Part shown: positions 41,201 to 51,300 of the stretch, one piece after another
Position numbering within the stretch: position 1 is the first letter of the stretch
How the letters are laid out: each line of letters opens with the position of its first letter
From: a virus
Strand: one strand, 5' to 3'
Virus record (IMG/VR): IMGVR_UViG_3300031851_000023
Span: 1-62,140 of that record
Length of the DNA: 62,140 bases
Program-made: the position numbers and the translations under genes
Notes under the pieces: model-generated
Databases searched by the model: none
What the model was told of the DNA's origin: nothing
Seen by the model: the letters and a program-made list of their open reading frames with translations, nothing else

Positions 41201-43395
41201 TCTGTAGCAATTTTATTTGTAACCCCAGATTCATCTCTGATGGATTCTCCTGAAGTAAATTTGCCGGAAAGAGTTTTTACGAATAAGATATTGCCAATTG
41301 AATATGTTCCAGAAGGTGCTCCTTCAACAACTCCATAAGCACCACTAGTTAATCCAACAACATACTTACCAATTCCAAAACTATTATTTTGTGGAGTAGT
41401 TTCTAGTAGTAATTTTGTATAAAATTCAGGATCAAAGTAAGAAAGACCAAAAATAGCATTGTATGTATCACCACCTTCTGCTAATTTTCCTTTAGATAAA
41501 ATAATATCAGAATCTGAATTAAAACCAAGACCTCTATTCTTGAGGAAATAGTTGCTTGGTTTTGCTCTACCAACTAAAGGTGTGATAGTTTCACTATAGT
41601 CGATGATATATCCCAATTCATTGTTATCAGTCGCAGCATCTGCTGCTGATAAGAATAGATTTCTTTGGTAGTTATTGTCTCCTGGATCATATTCCAACAT
41701 CAATAATTCAATGTCTTCTTTCTCTCCAACTACTGTCAATTCTAAGAACAGAACAGACTCATTAGAATTAAGTAATGGTTTGTTTACTTTAGCAAAAGAT
41801 AAAGACTTTAATGTTCCTGTTGTAAGGGCATTACCAGAATCATCTCTAGTTTTAATAAAATACAAATCTGCTAAATTAGCAAATGTGCCATCTGTAATTG
41901 ATGCTAAAGTAGTAGTGGTATTTGTTACATTAATAGTAATTGTTTTAATACCGTCATTACTTGATAATGTGGTTCCTCTTTTGTTTAAGGTTTGTCTATG
42001 GTCTGTAGATTTTTCTGTTCCATTAAGACCGATAGATCCATCATTATAAGTAGCAAACAAATTAACATATGGATATGCTGTTAGATCTCCGCCTTCCTTG
42101 TTTAAGGGAACACTTCCATATGTGTTGGTAATATTAAACGTTGGGAGTCCTTTAGTTTTTAGTGTGACGTTATCACTTGAGAGTGATTCTCTTGCTTTAC
42201 TAATTTCTAAATATTTTGTCTCTTTATTGACAATTTCGTATCCTCTAATATATGCTTTACCTGGTCCAATACCAGCAAGCATCTTTCTGCTTGCTTCTGA
42301 CTCGGTTAATCCATTATATGATCCAAATTCATCAACTTTATAGACACCGCCATTTTTATCTTTCTGAGCATATTCTCTAATGTCTACAGAAAAATTGTTG
42401 ACAATATAATCGCCACTTTCATCAAAAGTTCTTCTAGCAAGCGTCTGCTCAATCAAACTATAGTTTGTGGGAGATACTTTTTTCTGTACTAATCCTTTGT
42501 ATACTGTAATAAGTTGAATAAAATTCTTATCTGTTGCTTCAGATAGTTTGAATTTTTTTATAGTTAAACTGATCTTAAGTCTATGTGCTCCAGGAGCAGA
42601 ATAGTTTGCAGATCCAATAGAATTGTCATATAGAGATGCATCTTCTTCTGGAGTAACAACTTCTTCAACGATAGTAAATCCAACCTTTGCCGATGGATTG
42701 TTGTAATAGTCGTCTATTACTAAAAGTTGCTTTTCATTTCTGACAAAATATCCATTCACAAAATAGATGCCTTCTTCCACTTTTACTGCAGAAGCATACC
42801 CCATGGCAGGGCTTTCTAGTGGAGTAGATTCATCTGTATCTGGATTTATAATTTGGATACTAGTTGGAAGAACACTTCCATCGGTTCCAACGACTAGCAA
42901 TGGAGTATTAACACCGTCTACTACTTCAAGCGTTTCTCCTTGACGAAATGTACTATCTAAATTGGAATTACCACTACTTAGATAATTTACATATACTGTA
43001 TCGGCAGTAGAATCTGTTGCTAACTTTGTTTCTAAAACATTAGCAACAACTCCAGAACTCAAACCTCGGATTTGTGATCCAATAAGTTGACTAATATCAT
43101 ATTTTTTATATACGATATTATTATTGCCATCATTGATAGCAACTTCTGATACAGAAGACAACTTTACATAATCTAGTTTAGTGTTAAGACCAACTTCTCC
43201 AGGGACAACTAAGTCTCCTTGTTTGAAAGCGTACTTACCAAAACTTTCAACCTGATTCTGTAGAATAGATTGTATTTGTGTTAATTCTCTAGTCTGGATA
43301 GAATACCCAGGACGGAAAAGAATCTTATAGAAATTCTTGCTCGCGTCGAAGTCCTCGTAATAAGGATTTACATTAAGGTTTGTCTTCTGTGGCAT
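35278..43395 (-). CDS. DUF4815-type giant baseplate/tail protein, 2705 aa
   Basis: The N-terminus MPQKTNLNVNPYYEDFDASK leading to FRPGYSIQTRELTQIQSILQ is the DUF4815 type, which I recall from large tail proteins of T4-like marine phages. The next ~400 residues are beta-rich. A helical segment with IGKLEKRIERLEYYTTLSIL lies around 1370. Beyond it come Ig-like and carbohydrate-binding-like beta regions (LAQTFKIENYDGGVFTTGI) and two GSGY-type units (about 1960-2010). The gene follows gp8, where T4 has gp9/gp10, so a baseplate periphery or fibre-network role is likely. It is much longer than any T4 baseplate protein. A late promoter and a terminator stand directly upstream. Confidence 0.75.
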   Translation of the reverse strand: MPQKTNLNVNPYYEDFDASKNFYKILFRPGYSIQTRELTQIQSILQNQVESFGKYAFKQGDLVVPGEVGLNTKLDYVKLSSVSEVAINDGNNNIVYKKYDISQLIGSQIRGLSSGVVANVLETKLATDSTADTVYVNYLSSGNSNLDSTFRQGETLEVVDGVNTPLLVVGTDGSVLPTSIQIINPDTDESTPLESPAMGYASAVKVEEGIYFVNGYFVRNEKQLLVIDDYYNNPSAKVGFTIVEEVVTPEEDASLYDNSIGSANYSAPGAHRLKISLTIKKFKLSEATDKNFIQLITVYKGLVQKKVSPTNYSLIEQTLARRTFDESGDYIVNNFSVDIREYAQKDKNGGVYKVDEFGSYNGLTESEASRKMLAGIGPGKAYIRGYEIVNKETKYLEISKARESLSSDNVTLKTKGLPTFNITNTYGSVPLNKEGGDLTAYPYVNLFATYNDGSIGLNGTEKSTDHRQTLNKRGTTLSSNDGIKTITINVTNTTTTLASITDGTFANLADLYFIKTRDDSGNALTTGTLKSLSFAKVNKPLLNSNESVLFLELTVVGEKEDIELLMLEYDPGDNNYQRNLFLSAADAATDNNELGYIIDYSETITPLVGRAKPSNYFLKNRGLGFNSDSDIILSKGKLAEGGDTYNAIFGLSYFDPEFYTKLLLETTPQNNSFGIGKYVVGLTSGAYGVVEGAPSGTYSIGNILFVKTLSGKFTSGESIRDESGVTNKIATDNTISKFIVVNRGLGYADGSTIVINGVEYDAAAAELMRLTNGSFYTIQINNKSALSIEYSQPPSVSVKQPEGAANPSVSAVILPVLTRNAVTTYTPQNVKSVTSQYGSGNANIFTADLVTDDQSYAEIKSVTDFTFFGSKGYNFIESTSFNADASILLQQGDVIQFSDESNTLVRAVVQYATQRQGSAKSRVYMDTVLPGNVTNTSIVRLRPRVENANLGTLLFPTGSNQIKKVSSTPEQTNIKYFFRRDFVTTASTSGGTITFAAQLPFGTQRFATFTEENYIITVLDPGDAPNISKGDIVYVDVDSVDISSATDTASGLTSGSISLNLPTTYFGTIPVNGTFPKLKLSATLEVSNAKPRLKTSIENRRIVVTSSGDRVIPFRGTNYDSDVVETISYSDAYKLKYVYEGSATQPPTVDTSGKLISGIDVTDRFTFDNGQRDTVYDVSRIVLKPGKEQTTGQLVIAFDYFEQSQGDFCTIDSYIHEAGVTEDLIPSFNSSVYGIVNLKNLLDFRPKVDSTSFIAGFQDQSSLSESIGKFAGVGSVIAATPAPDLGLEYTMSFSQVQYLDRIDGIFLNKNGNFIVKEGNSSLNPTKPDPIDDAIALFYAYIPAFTQTSKDVRITSVDNRRYTMRDIGKLEKRIERLEYYTTLSILEQQALNMQVKDEIGLDRFKSGFLVDNFESHKSGNLISLDYQCAVDSQQSVLRPQSKEDSLFLKEVNTREDQRFVSGYKKSGDIITLPYTSLNLLGNSFASKTLNPNPFVVLQYVGDATVSPNIDQWYDQSVEPLVVDTNTDLYKIFIAKQDVRESFSSLYNSFVVNWVGSSPSFTSINSLGQINSLESQSSVSNASISSSSNISPQNNDVAKGVQSSIVRGNSVSTSLQFFARSQPVKFVISRLKPNTNISVFLEGRDISRWVNPDLRFTGIAGNSLSAFNGTVTTDNDGNASGLILLPAGFAPRQNATWSGDVDTVDYDTESEEIRVTTGVKTFRFTSSDSDADKLTVSTYAEVKYYATGILPENPVSVISTKPSFFKANEGVQFVDSNTDNPVRPNPLAQTFKIENYDGGVFTTGIDLYFSKKSNKVPVKVYLTNVDSDKPGKNIIPGTEKILSPFTYIKFFTNGNVYITKGENVTGTTSAASGPVEKIIDKNGVDLVPSSSGRFLLTNEQVYTLVLSNHNGRSFNQNEQLSVPSVTLRNNTEGESGVLTVAKDSGKVSNIRITSTGQNYTNAILTIESPQLPGGSVATAGVEVSDGKLYNTEISLNGFGYTEPPSVVIKGIGNGAGGATIETEIEIDSPAVRMGVAVDQSGLTDSTVPSHFEFEHPVYLQNDTEYAMAIETDSTDYELWVSRLGEVDVATSTVITTQPSLGSVYRSQNVDNWTEDNFEDVKFTLYRAEFNIAKTAELILTNESLGYELLAKNPFNTNATSNTNATSKLFRNNNNIIQVSHRDNGFETSGSSYVFFKGAVETGGVTSDVLNSKLFQITNSGIDTYNITSNIAASGNIEGGGEVVYATYNRKYEILYPQIQCLSFSGTKLSSSIKTTNVVPVDSLTNNYTSYSQTDYEKTFLNEPHYFTNQKFIASDINETLNNVTSLTYKLSLSSTVSYLSPVVDLSTASVKTVSNRIESATGQEDRYGRRDQIIEFYPIYKFNIGNTSGSQIQNNQAIEGYTSKAVGTIAKVEGSTVWVRLKTSQFFKRGERVTLGNQPTLIETVNGVVVPAATISTNPVEVFLDIPDSATMVARNPSVILESYDNIITGSAVIWNNKTQKLEVRNDTQPLADDFTGRITDNLIFNRNSDVNDQLADIFRVGDFLKYPNQVDDEARFLEIKAITYANGITYVSDNTSKNSSTVAKYVTKEVVINNPATAIDVHLTLNSKDINDVQVLYKFKKSSSQENFEDVNWTYFNEDGSPDSLVIATPENTISSIVEKQSSYQDITYSVSNLPEFSSFAVKIIMKGVDPSFVPKIQDIRAVAAF

Positions 43396-43418
43396 CGTTT
43401 TCCGCCAAATACTAGCAT
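43368..43418 (-). other. Possible 16-codon upstream ORF overlapping the 2705-aa gene start
   Basis: ATG at 43418 opens MLVFGGKRCHRRQTLM and stops past the start codon of the large gene, in another frame. An AAGGA sequence sits at a good distance before it. The arrangement mirrors that at the giant fibre gene. Expression is unproven. Confidence 0.3.
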
Positions 43419-43431
43419 TCTTTGTCCTTAG

Positions 43432-43439
43432 TATTTATA
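43432..43439 (-). promoter_or_regulatory. Late promoter TATAAATA (2705-aa gene)
   Basis: An exact late consensus on the minus strand, immediately after the terminator's T-run and 37-44 bases before the start codon. Confidence 0.8.
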
Positions 43440-43443
43440 GAGA

Positions 43444-43477
43444 TAAAAAAAATCCCCTGAGATATCTCAGAGGATTT
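43444..43477 (-). terminator. Rho-independent terminator after gp8
   Basis: A near-perfect palindrome (AAATCCTCTGAG pairing with CTCAGGGGATTT, one G-T wobble, four-base loop) followed on the minus strand by a run of eight T. It ends the gp8 transcript 19 bases past the stop codon. Confidence 0.85.
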
Positions 43478-43495
43478 GAAGTTATTTATTTGTGA

Positions 43496-45307
43496 TCAGA
43501 ATTCGATAACCAACTTGATATCTTCAATCTGGTCAGGAGCACGGGTGATCAAACGACGATTTTCTTGGTAAATGATATCGCCAGAGTTGTTTTCAATTTC
43601 AGGAGCAGCAAGACCAGATGTGAAAGCAACACCTAGAAGTGTGCTTGCGTATGTTGTATCAACATTACCTGCCGCTGCTGATAGAACACCGGAAATAGCG
43701 TTTGATCCATTGCTCTCAAATGCTCTTACAACACCCTGATCTGTGTGGGCATCATTTGTTTGGATATACTTAAGAACACCTGCTGTGGAAGAACCACTAT
43801 CTAGTGTCCAAGAAACTACAGTTCCTCTCGCAGTACCATCTGTTACCGTTTGAGAGATCTGCTCATCAGGAATGAAATCTGCGGTAGCACCAGTAATTTT
43901 AACTGATCTTAGACCACTAAGAGTGTCTGCAGTTGAGAACGTAGTAGTTCCCCAGTTGTATGGATCCTTAATGATTCCAATACGACGGAAGTCGTTATCA
44001 ACAGGGAAGTCACCAGAACCTTCTGCGTAAGTTAGACGAATATTCGTCATGACGCGCTTACCATTGAGTTCTAGCTCGTGGTCAAAACCATGACCGCCTT
44101 GTGGAGGCATTACAACTTCGATAGCACCAACACCATTTGCAGGTGTCGCAACTCCTGTAGTTAAACCAGCATCAGAGAAGAGGTTGCCATTTCCTAAAAG
44201 AACGTTAGCATATGTATAACCTGATCCTCTTGCTTGGACACTAGCAGAAGTAATAGTGCCGGAACCGTCTGTAGCAAACTCAATTACTCCACCAGTTCCA
44301 TCACCCTTGATGCTAGTGAATAGTGTTTGTGAAGCAGGTAGGTTAGCACCACCATCTTCAATAAGAGCAACATCAATTGCTCCGGCAACAGCAGCACCAG
44401 TAACAGCAGTACGGGTATTGTTGGCAGGAAGAACGATTGGCATGAAGTCCGAAGAAAGGAATCTTAGAACATCATCGGTTGGCATGGTATACATGTACTT
44501 CCAGATGTATCCAGCACCAGATGTCTCGGTATAAAGACCAGTTGCAGAAGCATAGTTACCACCAGCAGTTTTTGGTTCTTCAGTTGCGTTTTGTCCAGTT
44601 GGATTCGCAACATTTTCGCCGTTATATAAGCACTTAAATACTTCATAATCCGAGTTCATTAGGTAGAACTTGGCATCAGAGATACTTGTCTGGTTTGTAC
44701 CTGTTTGCTTACCAACTTGACCACCGCCACCAGGAGTAGCAGAGTAATCAGGTTTCCACATATCAAATTTAGGGTTCGCAACTAAATCCCAATTGTAACG
44801 ACGGATAACTGTTCTTGCAAAGGCATCAGTAATACGCTTCGCAGCAATGAGTTCGTCATATACAGCAATTTTTTCTCTCTGATTATCTAAAGGAAGAGGC
44901 GGAACATCTTCTGTTGCGTAACGATAAACGCCGGATTTTGCTACAGCACCAGTATCGCTAGAACCAGCGTCAGAAGTTTCTTTTAGATCTGAACCAATGG
45001 GGGGAACGGAATTTGTGCCGTTGCTGCCAAAAACGTCGGTAAGAAGGAGGGCACTATCATAAACTGCAGCAACGGTGGCACGGAAAGCAGTTGAACCATA
45101 TGTTCCAACATATACTTCATTTCCGACAGTGAAGTTAGTACTTCCTTTGGAATATACTTCTAGATATGCTTTCCATGCTTGAGGACGCCCAACAAAGAAA
45201 TACATTCTTGTGCGCTCGGCACTTGTTTCACTGGGTCCTTCTGTCAAGGATTCCAGGAATTGCTTCGCGTTAAAAATACGAAACTTATCAGAGATAATAG
45301 CAGCCAT
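43496..45307 (-). CDS. gp8: Baseplate wedge protein
   Basis: A 603-aa gp8 homologue, nearly twice the 334 aa of T4 gp8. The N-terminus MAAIISDKFRIFNAKQFLES, the block YEVFKCLYNGENVANPTGQN with GAGYIWKYMYTMPTDDV (compare GYVWEYLFEIPP in T4), and the C-terminus NRRLITRAPDQIEDIKLVIE (compare NRPPIIMAMDQTEEINILF in T4) all fit. The extra length comes partly from a middle insertion that includes a GSGYTYANVLLGNG beta unit near 365. gp8 dimers join gp7, gp10 and gp6 in the wedge. It is a single-gene unit with its own promoter and terminator. Confidence 0.9.
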   Translation of the reverse strand: MAAIISDKFRIFNAKQFLESLTEGPSETSAERTRMYFFVGRPQAWKAYLEVYSKGSTNFTVGNEVYVGTYGSTAFRATVAAVYDSALLLTDVFGSNGTNSVPPIGSDLKETSDAGSSDTGAVAKSGVYRYATEDVPPLPLDNQREKIAVYDELIAAKRITDAFARTVIRRYNWDLVANPKFDMWKPDYSATPGGGGQVGKQTGTNQTSISDAKFYLMNSDYEVFKCLYNGENVANPTGQNATEEPKTAGGNYASATGLYTETSGAGYIWKYMYTMPTDDVLRFLSSDFMPIVLPANNTRTAVTGAAVAGAIDVALIEDGGANLPASQTLFTSIKGDGTGGVIEFATDGSGTITSASVQARGSGYTYANVLLGNGNLFSDAGLTTGVATPANGVGAIEVVMPPQGGHGFDHELELNGKRVMTNIRLTYAEGSGDFPVDNDFRRIGIIKDPYNWGTTTFSTADTLSGLRSVKITGATADFIPDEQISQTVTDGTARGTVVSWTLDSGSSTAGVLKYIQTNDAHTDQGVVRAFESNGSNAISGVLSAAAGNVDTTYASTLLGVAFTSGLAAPEIENNSGDIIYQENRRLITRAPDQIEDIKLVIEF

Positions 45308-45349
45308 TGGTTTTCTGTTCCGACGTAGGGTTTGTGCCTGAGTTATTTA

Positions 45350-45357
45350 TATTTATA
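45350..45357 (-). promoter_or_regulatory. Late promoter TATAAATA (gp8)
   Basis: An exact late consensus on the minus strand, followed by a second overlapping TAAATA (TATAAATATAAATA). It lies 43-50 bases before the gp8 ATG. A CATAAATA upstream contains the gp7 stop codon. Confidence 0.8.
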
Positions 45358-45364
45358 CCGTTAT

Positions 45365-48300
45365 TTATGAAATTGTAAACGGAACCAATTCTTCAGCAGA
45401 ATTGATTGAATTTGGTCCACTATAGAGAGTACAACCATCAAATTGGGTTTCTGTTTTACTTGTGTATTGGATTACAGTTCCTCCACTAGTAAACAAATAT
45501 CCATTATTCGGGAAGTATGTTGTATCTTGTACAACAATTGAACCACCAATAGTTCCATTAGAAGAACTAATAGCAACTGGGTTTTGAATTGATGGAGGCA
45601 TTAGAGTAAACTTATCGCCCACTAAAGTATAACTAGAATTTCCGCGTTCGGCAAAATCGTTTACTGTCAATGATGGATAATAACTAGTCAATTCTAAGAT
45701 ACTTAAACTAGAAACATTACATGCTCCATCATCAAATAAACCATCAAAATGTTTAATTGTGTGACCAAGATTTGTTTTTGTGTAGTTACCTACATATCCC
45801 GTATCTTCTCCAAATGTCCTGTTTGATATTAAGATCTCTGTGGTATTTCGCTGTGTAACATAATATCTACCATTGATATCAATTAAATCAACTTCCCCAA
45901 TTCTTGTTTTAATTGGATCAACGACAAAAACACTTTCCTCGTATCCATCGACTGCTCCACTTGGAGGAGTGATGAGTAATACCTGCAACTCTTGCTTGGT
46001 TATATCAAGTTCTGATTGAACAGTTTGAATTGTATTTTTGAAGTTTGTTTGTCTGACTGATGTAGTAAATGACTGAATATTACTAGATGGTGTTTCTAGT
46101 TTGTAATTTACAACGGTTTCTACACTCGAAATAGATGCGACATTAAATTGTGGTTGAATATTCGCAATTGATTGTCTAGAAACTTTCTGAACTTTAACTG
46201 TTGGTGTTATAATTTGTTTTTGTGATTGACCTGCGGCAAACACTTTAGCACCAGCATTAATTGTAACCAGACTGGATTCAGACTCAACAACAGTGATACC
46301 ACCATATGTCAAGGATACTGGATCTGGAATCTGTCGTAAGAATGTTCCAGCAATCCACTCTTGAGCAGTAGTATTCTCTTGACCTCTTTCTACATTTAAG
46401 AAACGATCATTAATCTTGCGGAAATATCGAACAATTTCTGTTCCAATAAGAAGATATCCATTGGTTTTAAATTTATCTGTATTACCAACATAAATGACGG
46501 TATCATTAATAGTTAATGTAGTATCTAAGAACGCACCAACTTCAAAATAATTGATGTTAGTAAGAGCAGTGTTGTTTATAACATTAGCAATACTAGAAGT
46601 TATTTCTCTTGCTGCTGATGTTGTCAGTGTGGAAGAAGAATCAATACCAACAATGTATGGAGTACTAATACGAACATTAATTACTGTTCCACCATGGAAT
46701 GTGTCAACTGGTGCTGCTTGCTGCTCTGTATGGAAAGTAGTTAATACTTCATCAAGTTTTGCAGATAGATCTTCACTGACAGTTTCTTCAGCAGGAGTAA
46801 TTATATCAATTAATTTGGTATCAATTATCAGAGGACTGTCAACTAAGGTTGAAGTAATAGCTTGAACACTTGCTGCCTGATTACTAATAACATCAATACT
46901 GGTAAAGATTACGCTCAGTCCTAAAGACTGCTCTAAATTCATTCTGGCATTGATTAGAGAAACTCCAATATCAGTTTCTTCTAGAACATCATAACGTCTG
47001 GCAACAACAACTTTTGGTGCTTTTGTATATCCAGACCCACCTTCGATTAGTTCTACACTAATAACCTGACCTTTACTGACAAGGACCTGTGCCCTGGCTC
47101 CACCGCCTTCTCCATTTTCAGGAATAAAATTAATTACTGGCGGAGTATAATATTGATAAGCAGTCGGTTGTGTGATGGGATCATAACTACGTTGATTCCA
47201 ATCCAAATCTACAACAACACCATTTTCAATTTTAGCAACAATACTAAGACCTTCGCCTCTTGTTATTCCATTATATGCTTGAACTTCAACTTGACCAAAA
47301 TAACTATTTGATACTTGCTGTTGACTTCTTTGTTCCTTACTTGTTAGTTTTGATGGGAGTTCTTTAATTTTTCTGAACTTATCTTCACCCTCAACTTTTA
47401 TTAGACTATTGTTTGAAAGACTTATAAATGGATTTTTATATACTTTTCTCCAATAAGTACCACGCCAGTTTTGATCTATTCCTCTAAGAACAGATCTGCC
47501 ATCATTATCAGTTTCATATACAATTGAAGAACCAGATGAATTTAATCCAACAATGGTATTAATTTCATACTTTCTTGCTATAGAGAAATATACATCTCTT
47601 CCCTGAATTAAATCACACTTATAACCAAACACTTTTAAACTTAGAGTTGATCCAGAAACTGTTGGATCACTAACTTGTCCAATTACATTATATGTTCCAT
47701 CATCGTTAATTTGATAGGCATGAATTGGAGATCCTCTTCTAATACCCATCCATCTATTTCCTAAGAAATCGGAAAGACCTGACGTAATTTCTAAATTAAT
47801 AACACCATTTAAGTAATATAGATCTGTATTGAAATCAAACAAATTCAGAACTTGTCCAACATCTCTACCATAAAGGTATCTCATGTCAACTTTCATCTGT
47901 TCTGTAATTGGAAATTTGAAGAATATATTGGGACCAGATACTGTATACGAATCAATGTTTTTCTGGAGAACCCCATCAATAAACACTAATAAGTAATCTG
48001 GTTCTTCAACATTAACAACTGTAAGATCTTCTAAATCAAGAATTAAGAATGGTCCTGTTCGGACATTATTAACCAAATTCTTATCTAGAGTCATTCTCTT
48101 ATAATTTCCAACCCCAATACCAACAACTTTCTCAACAGCTGTTGCTTCCCCTAATGTTCTGGCACCAGCATATTGATCCCAAATAGGAGCAATATCAAAT
48201 TTAAGTTTGTTTGGAATTACTGTTCTATCGATATAATATGAATCATCTCCTGGATAATTTGCATTATACTTAGTCTCTTGTAATACAGCATTAATTGATA

Positions 48301-51300
48301 GTAATAGATTCTCATCTTGTTCTGTAACAACAGAACTTCCATCTTCCCAATATAATTCAAACTCTTTGGTTTCGCCGTCAATATAATCAGGAAGAGTTTT
48401 AGTAACTTCTAATTTGTTTAAAACATCGTCTAGGTTATTGTAAAGAGAATTAACAGATGAAATTACATCATTACATTCTTGTGATGGAAGTAATGGATCT
48501 GGCAATATATTATAGTTTGAATATGTAAGAGTAGCAGACCAATATCCAGGTTTGTTTGAATTGATGTTCACAATTTCTACTACACCTGTTCCTTTAGCAA
48601 TGATATCTTTTACGATATCAATCATAGTAGTAATTGTAGATTCAACATCGGCACATACAGGGAATTCTGAGTCTGCAAATACTGTATTATCTGCGTAGGG
48701 AGCAATACTAGTAAAAGTTCCACTTGTCAATGTATTCCGCATTGCCAGTATCATGAGATCTCTTAACCTCTCCCATGCTGCAACTGCGGCGGTAACTTCT
48801 AATCCAGTCAGATAAGTTAATTCTTCTCCATATGGATATCCGCGATTTGTGTAGTATAGTTGAGCAAATTCAACAATTTTAGCATTTCCACCAAATCTTA
48901 AGTGATAAACAATATCATCAATTAAAAATCCTAGATCTCTAGCACACTTTGCTTTGTCTGATACAGGTAGAGCATAGTTAGCATATACAAATTCACTTAC
49001 CTCTTCCTGTAAATATTCTTTGTTGTTGGCAATTAGGGTTGAAGCATCATAGTAAGTTCCATTATTAATTCCACTGAAGAAGAAAGTTGCGCTATCAGTA
49101 GAAGCAAATGATAAAGGTACTTGTAAAATATCATTTGGATTTACTGAATAATCATCACCTGGTTGAACAGCACCAATACTAGATCCTAAAACTTCACTTC
49201 CAGAAGAAGATCCACTAAGGAAAGTGGTAGATGAAGATGCTCCACCGGCACCACCAGAGTTTGCTAGTGCTGGTTTTGATAAAGTTACTTGTGTTATGCT
49301 ATCAATAGAAACAACAATTGTATCTGGACTATATGCTCTACCTGCACTAATCGTCATGCCGATAGCAATATTATTGGTATTGCTAACTGTGACTTCTTTA
49401 GAACCTTGAATGAAAACTACAGACTCTTCAACATAATCCCAATTTCGGATTGCCAAATTTGCTAGATTTGTAGCATATTTGAAAATTGATAAAGATTCTG
49501 CTGAATTGTTCTTGATATACTCTGAACTGGTAGCAAAAATATTTGCATAGTCTACGAGTTTGCTGTTTCCACCAAATCGAATATCATGTTGGTAGGCATC
49601 AAGAATGTAACCAATATCAATGGTATAATCATCTAATTTTGTACTCCAATCCAATGAACTGTAGTATTGCTTACCATAACCAATTGATTCCTCAATAATA
49701 AATTTCTTATTTCTATCAATTTGATTGGCAGCATCAATCCATGTTCCACTGCGCTGGAAAATATTTCTTAATTTTCTAAGATAACGAGTATTATACTGAC
49801 TATCCTTAAAGTAGAAATTTCTTCCAACAAATTTTGTTCCTTTGTATTGAGATGTATCACCAACATTATTTCCTGTTAATTTATTTCCAGGACCTAAAGG
49901 AGGTGCGCTAAAAATAATATTATCTCCACTTACAGTATATGCAACTCCTGGTTCTTGTAAAATACCATCAAGAGTAACAATCAAACTTTCTACATTAACT
50001 GGAGTAAATGGTACTCCTGTATCGTCTAGTACCTGGAAAGATGTTGTTCCTTGTAACCTACCATCTGTATCAAAATACCCATCAAATGGAGCACTAAGAG
50101 TGAATGAGAAAGCACGAGTTTCATTAAAATTAAATTCTGAGGTAGCAGCAGAACCTTGACCATTACGTATTCTTGTGTTTTTAACAGTTTGAATAGTTTG
50201 AGTTGTTACTTGCTTTGTGCTTTCAACAGTAATCTTATTTTTATTTGGATCCCATAGTTGAATAATTGAGAAAGTGTCTGCCTTTTTTTCACCAGCAACT
50301 GGCATTTCAGATTGAGCAGTTGTTTCAATGTCAACTTGCCCAAATAATTTAAATCCAGCAGGGTGTGTGGTGGATTTGATTAAATCTCTCCACTGTTCAA
50401 TAGAAGTTTTTGATTTGACAACGTAAGAGTAGTCTTGGTAAAAGAAACTATCAGTTAATTTTTGATTTGCTGCTCCAAGTCTTCCTTTATCTGAAGTATA
50501 GTAACCTAAGTTATCATACGAACCTTTAGTTGTTGTGCTGAATGTTGTAATAAATGCTTTCTTGACTATGCCAGAAGCACCAGATATGTAACCATCTACA
50601 GAAACATTTTCTCTAATAATACCAACAACTTTTTCAATTTTGATTAAATTTGATCCTTGTCTGTATTCAGAAACTATTGCTCTAGAAACTTCAACTCCAT
50701 CAATTGTTTGAGTTAAAATTTCTCCTTTCTGATACACTCCATTGAAATTTTTCAATGCCAAAGTATACTTTGAAGTTACTGCTGATGATACAGTTTTATC
50801 TAAATGATAACCAGCTCCATTGTTTATGATCCTCACACTTTGAGGAATTCCAATACTTTCACTTTCAGCATACAAACTTACTGCAGATTCAATAATTATA
50901 ATCTCAGGAGCATATGTGTAACCAACACCGGGATTTTTAACGGTAATTGAGAATAACTTACCATCACGTTGAATTACGTTAAAATCCGCACCGGTTCCAT
51001 CAGAATTTGTAATAATAACTTTAGGATTTACGTAATTTGATCCAACGATATCGATATTGACACCAGTAATAATATTAGTAAATGTATCAAATAAAACTGT
51101 TGCCGATCCTCTATATGGTTCTGAAGGATCGCAACCTAAAATCAATGGAACTTTTTTGTAGTTTTGTCCTAAATTTATTACCTTAACACTGTTGATTTCA
51201 CCAATAGCAAATTGACCACTAGTGGTATATGAAACAGATCCAGAACCATCCCAAAGAGGAGTACTTAAAACATCGTATACAAAACGATTTCTTGTAACAT

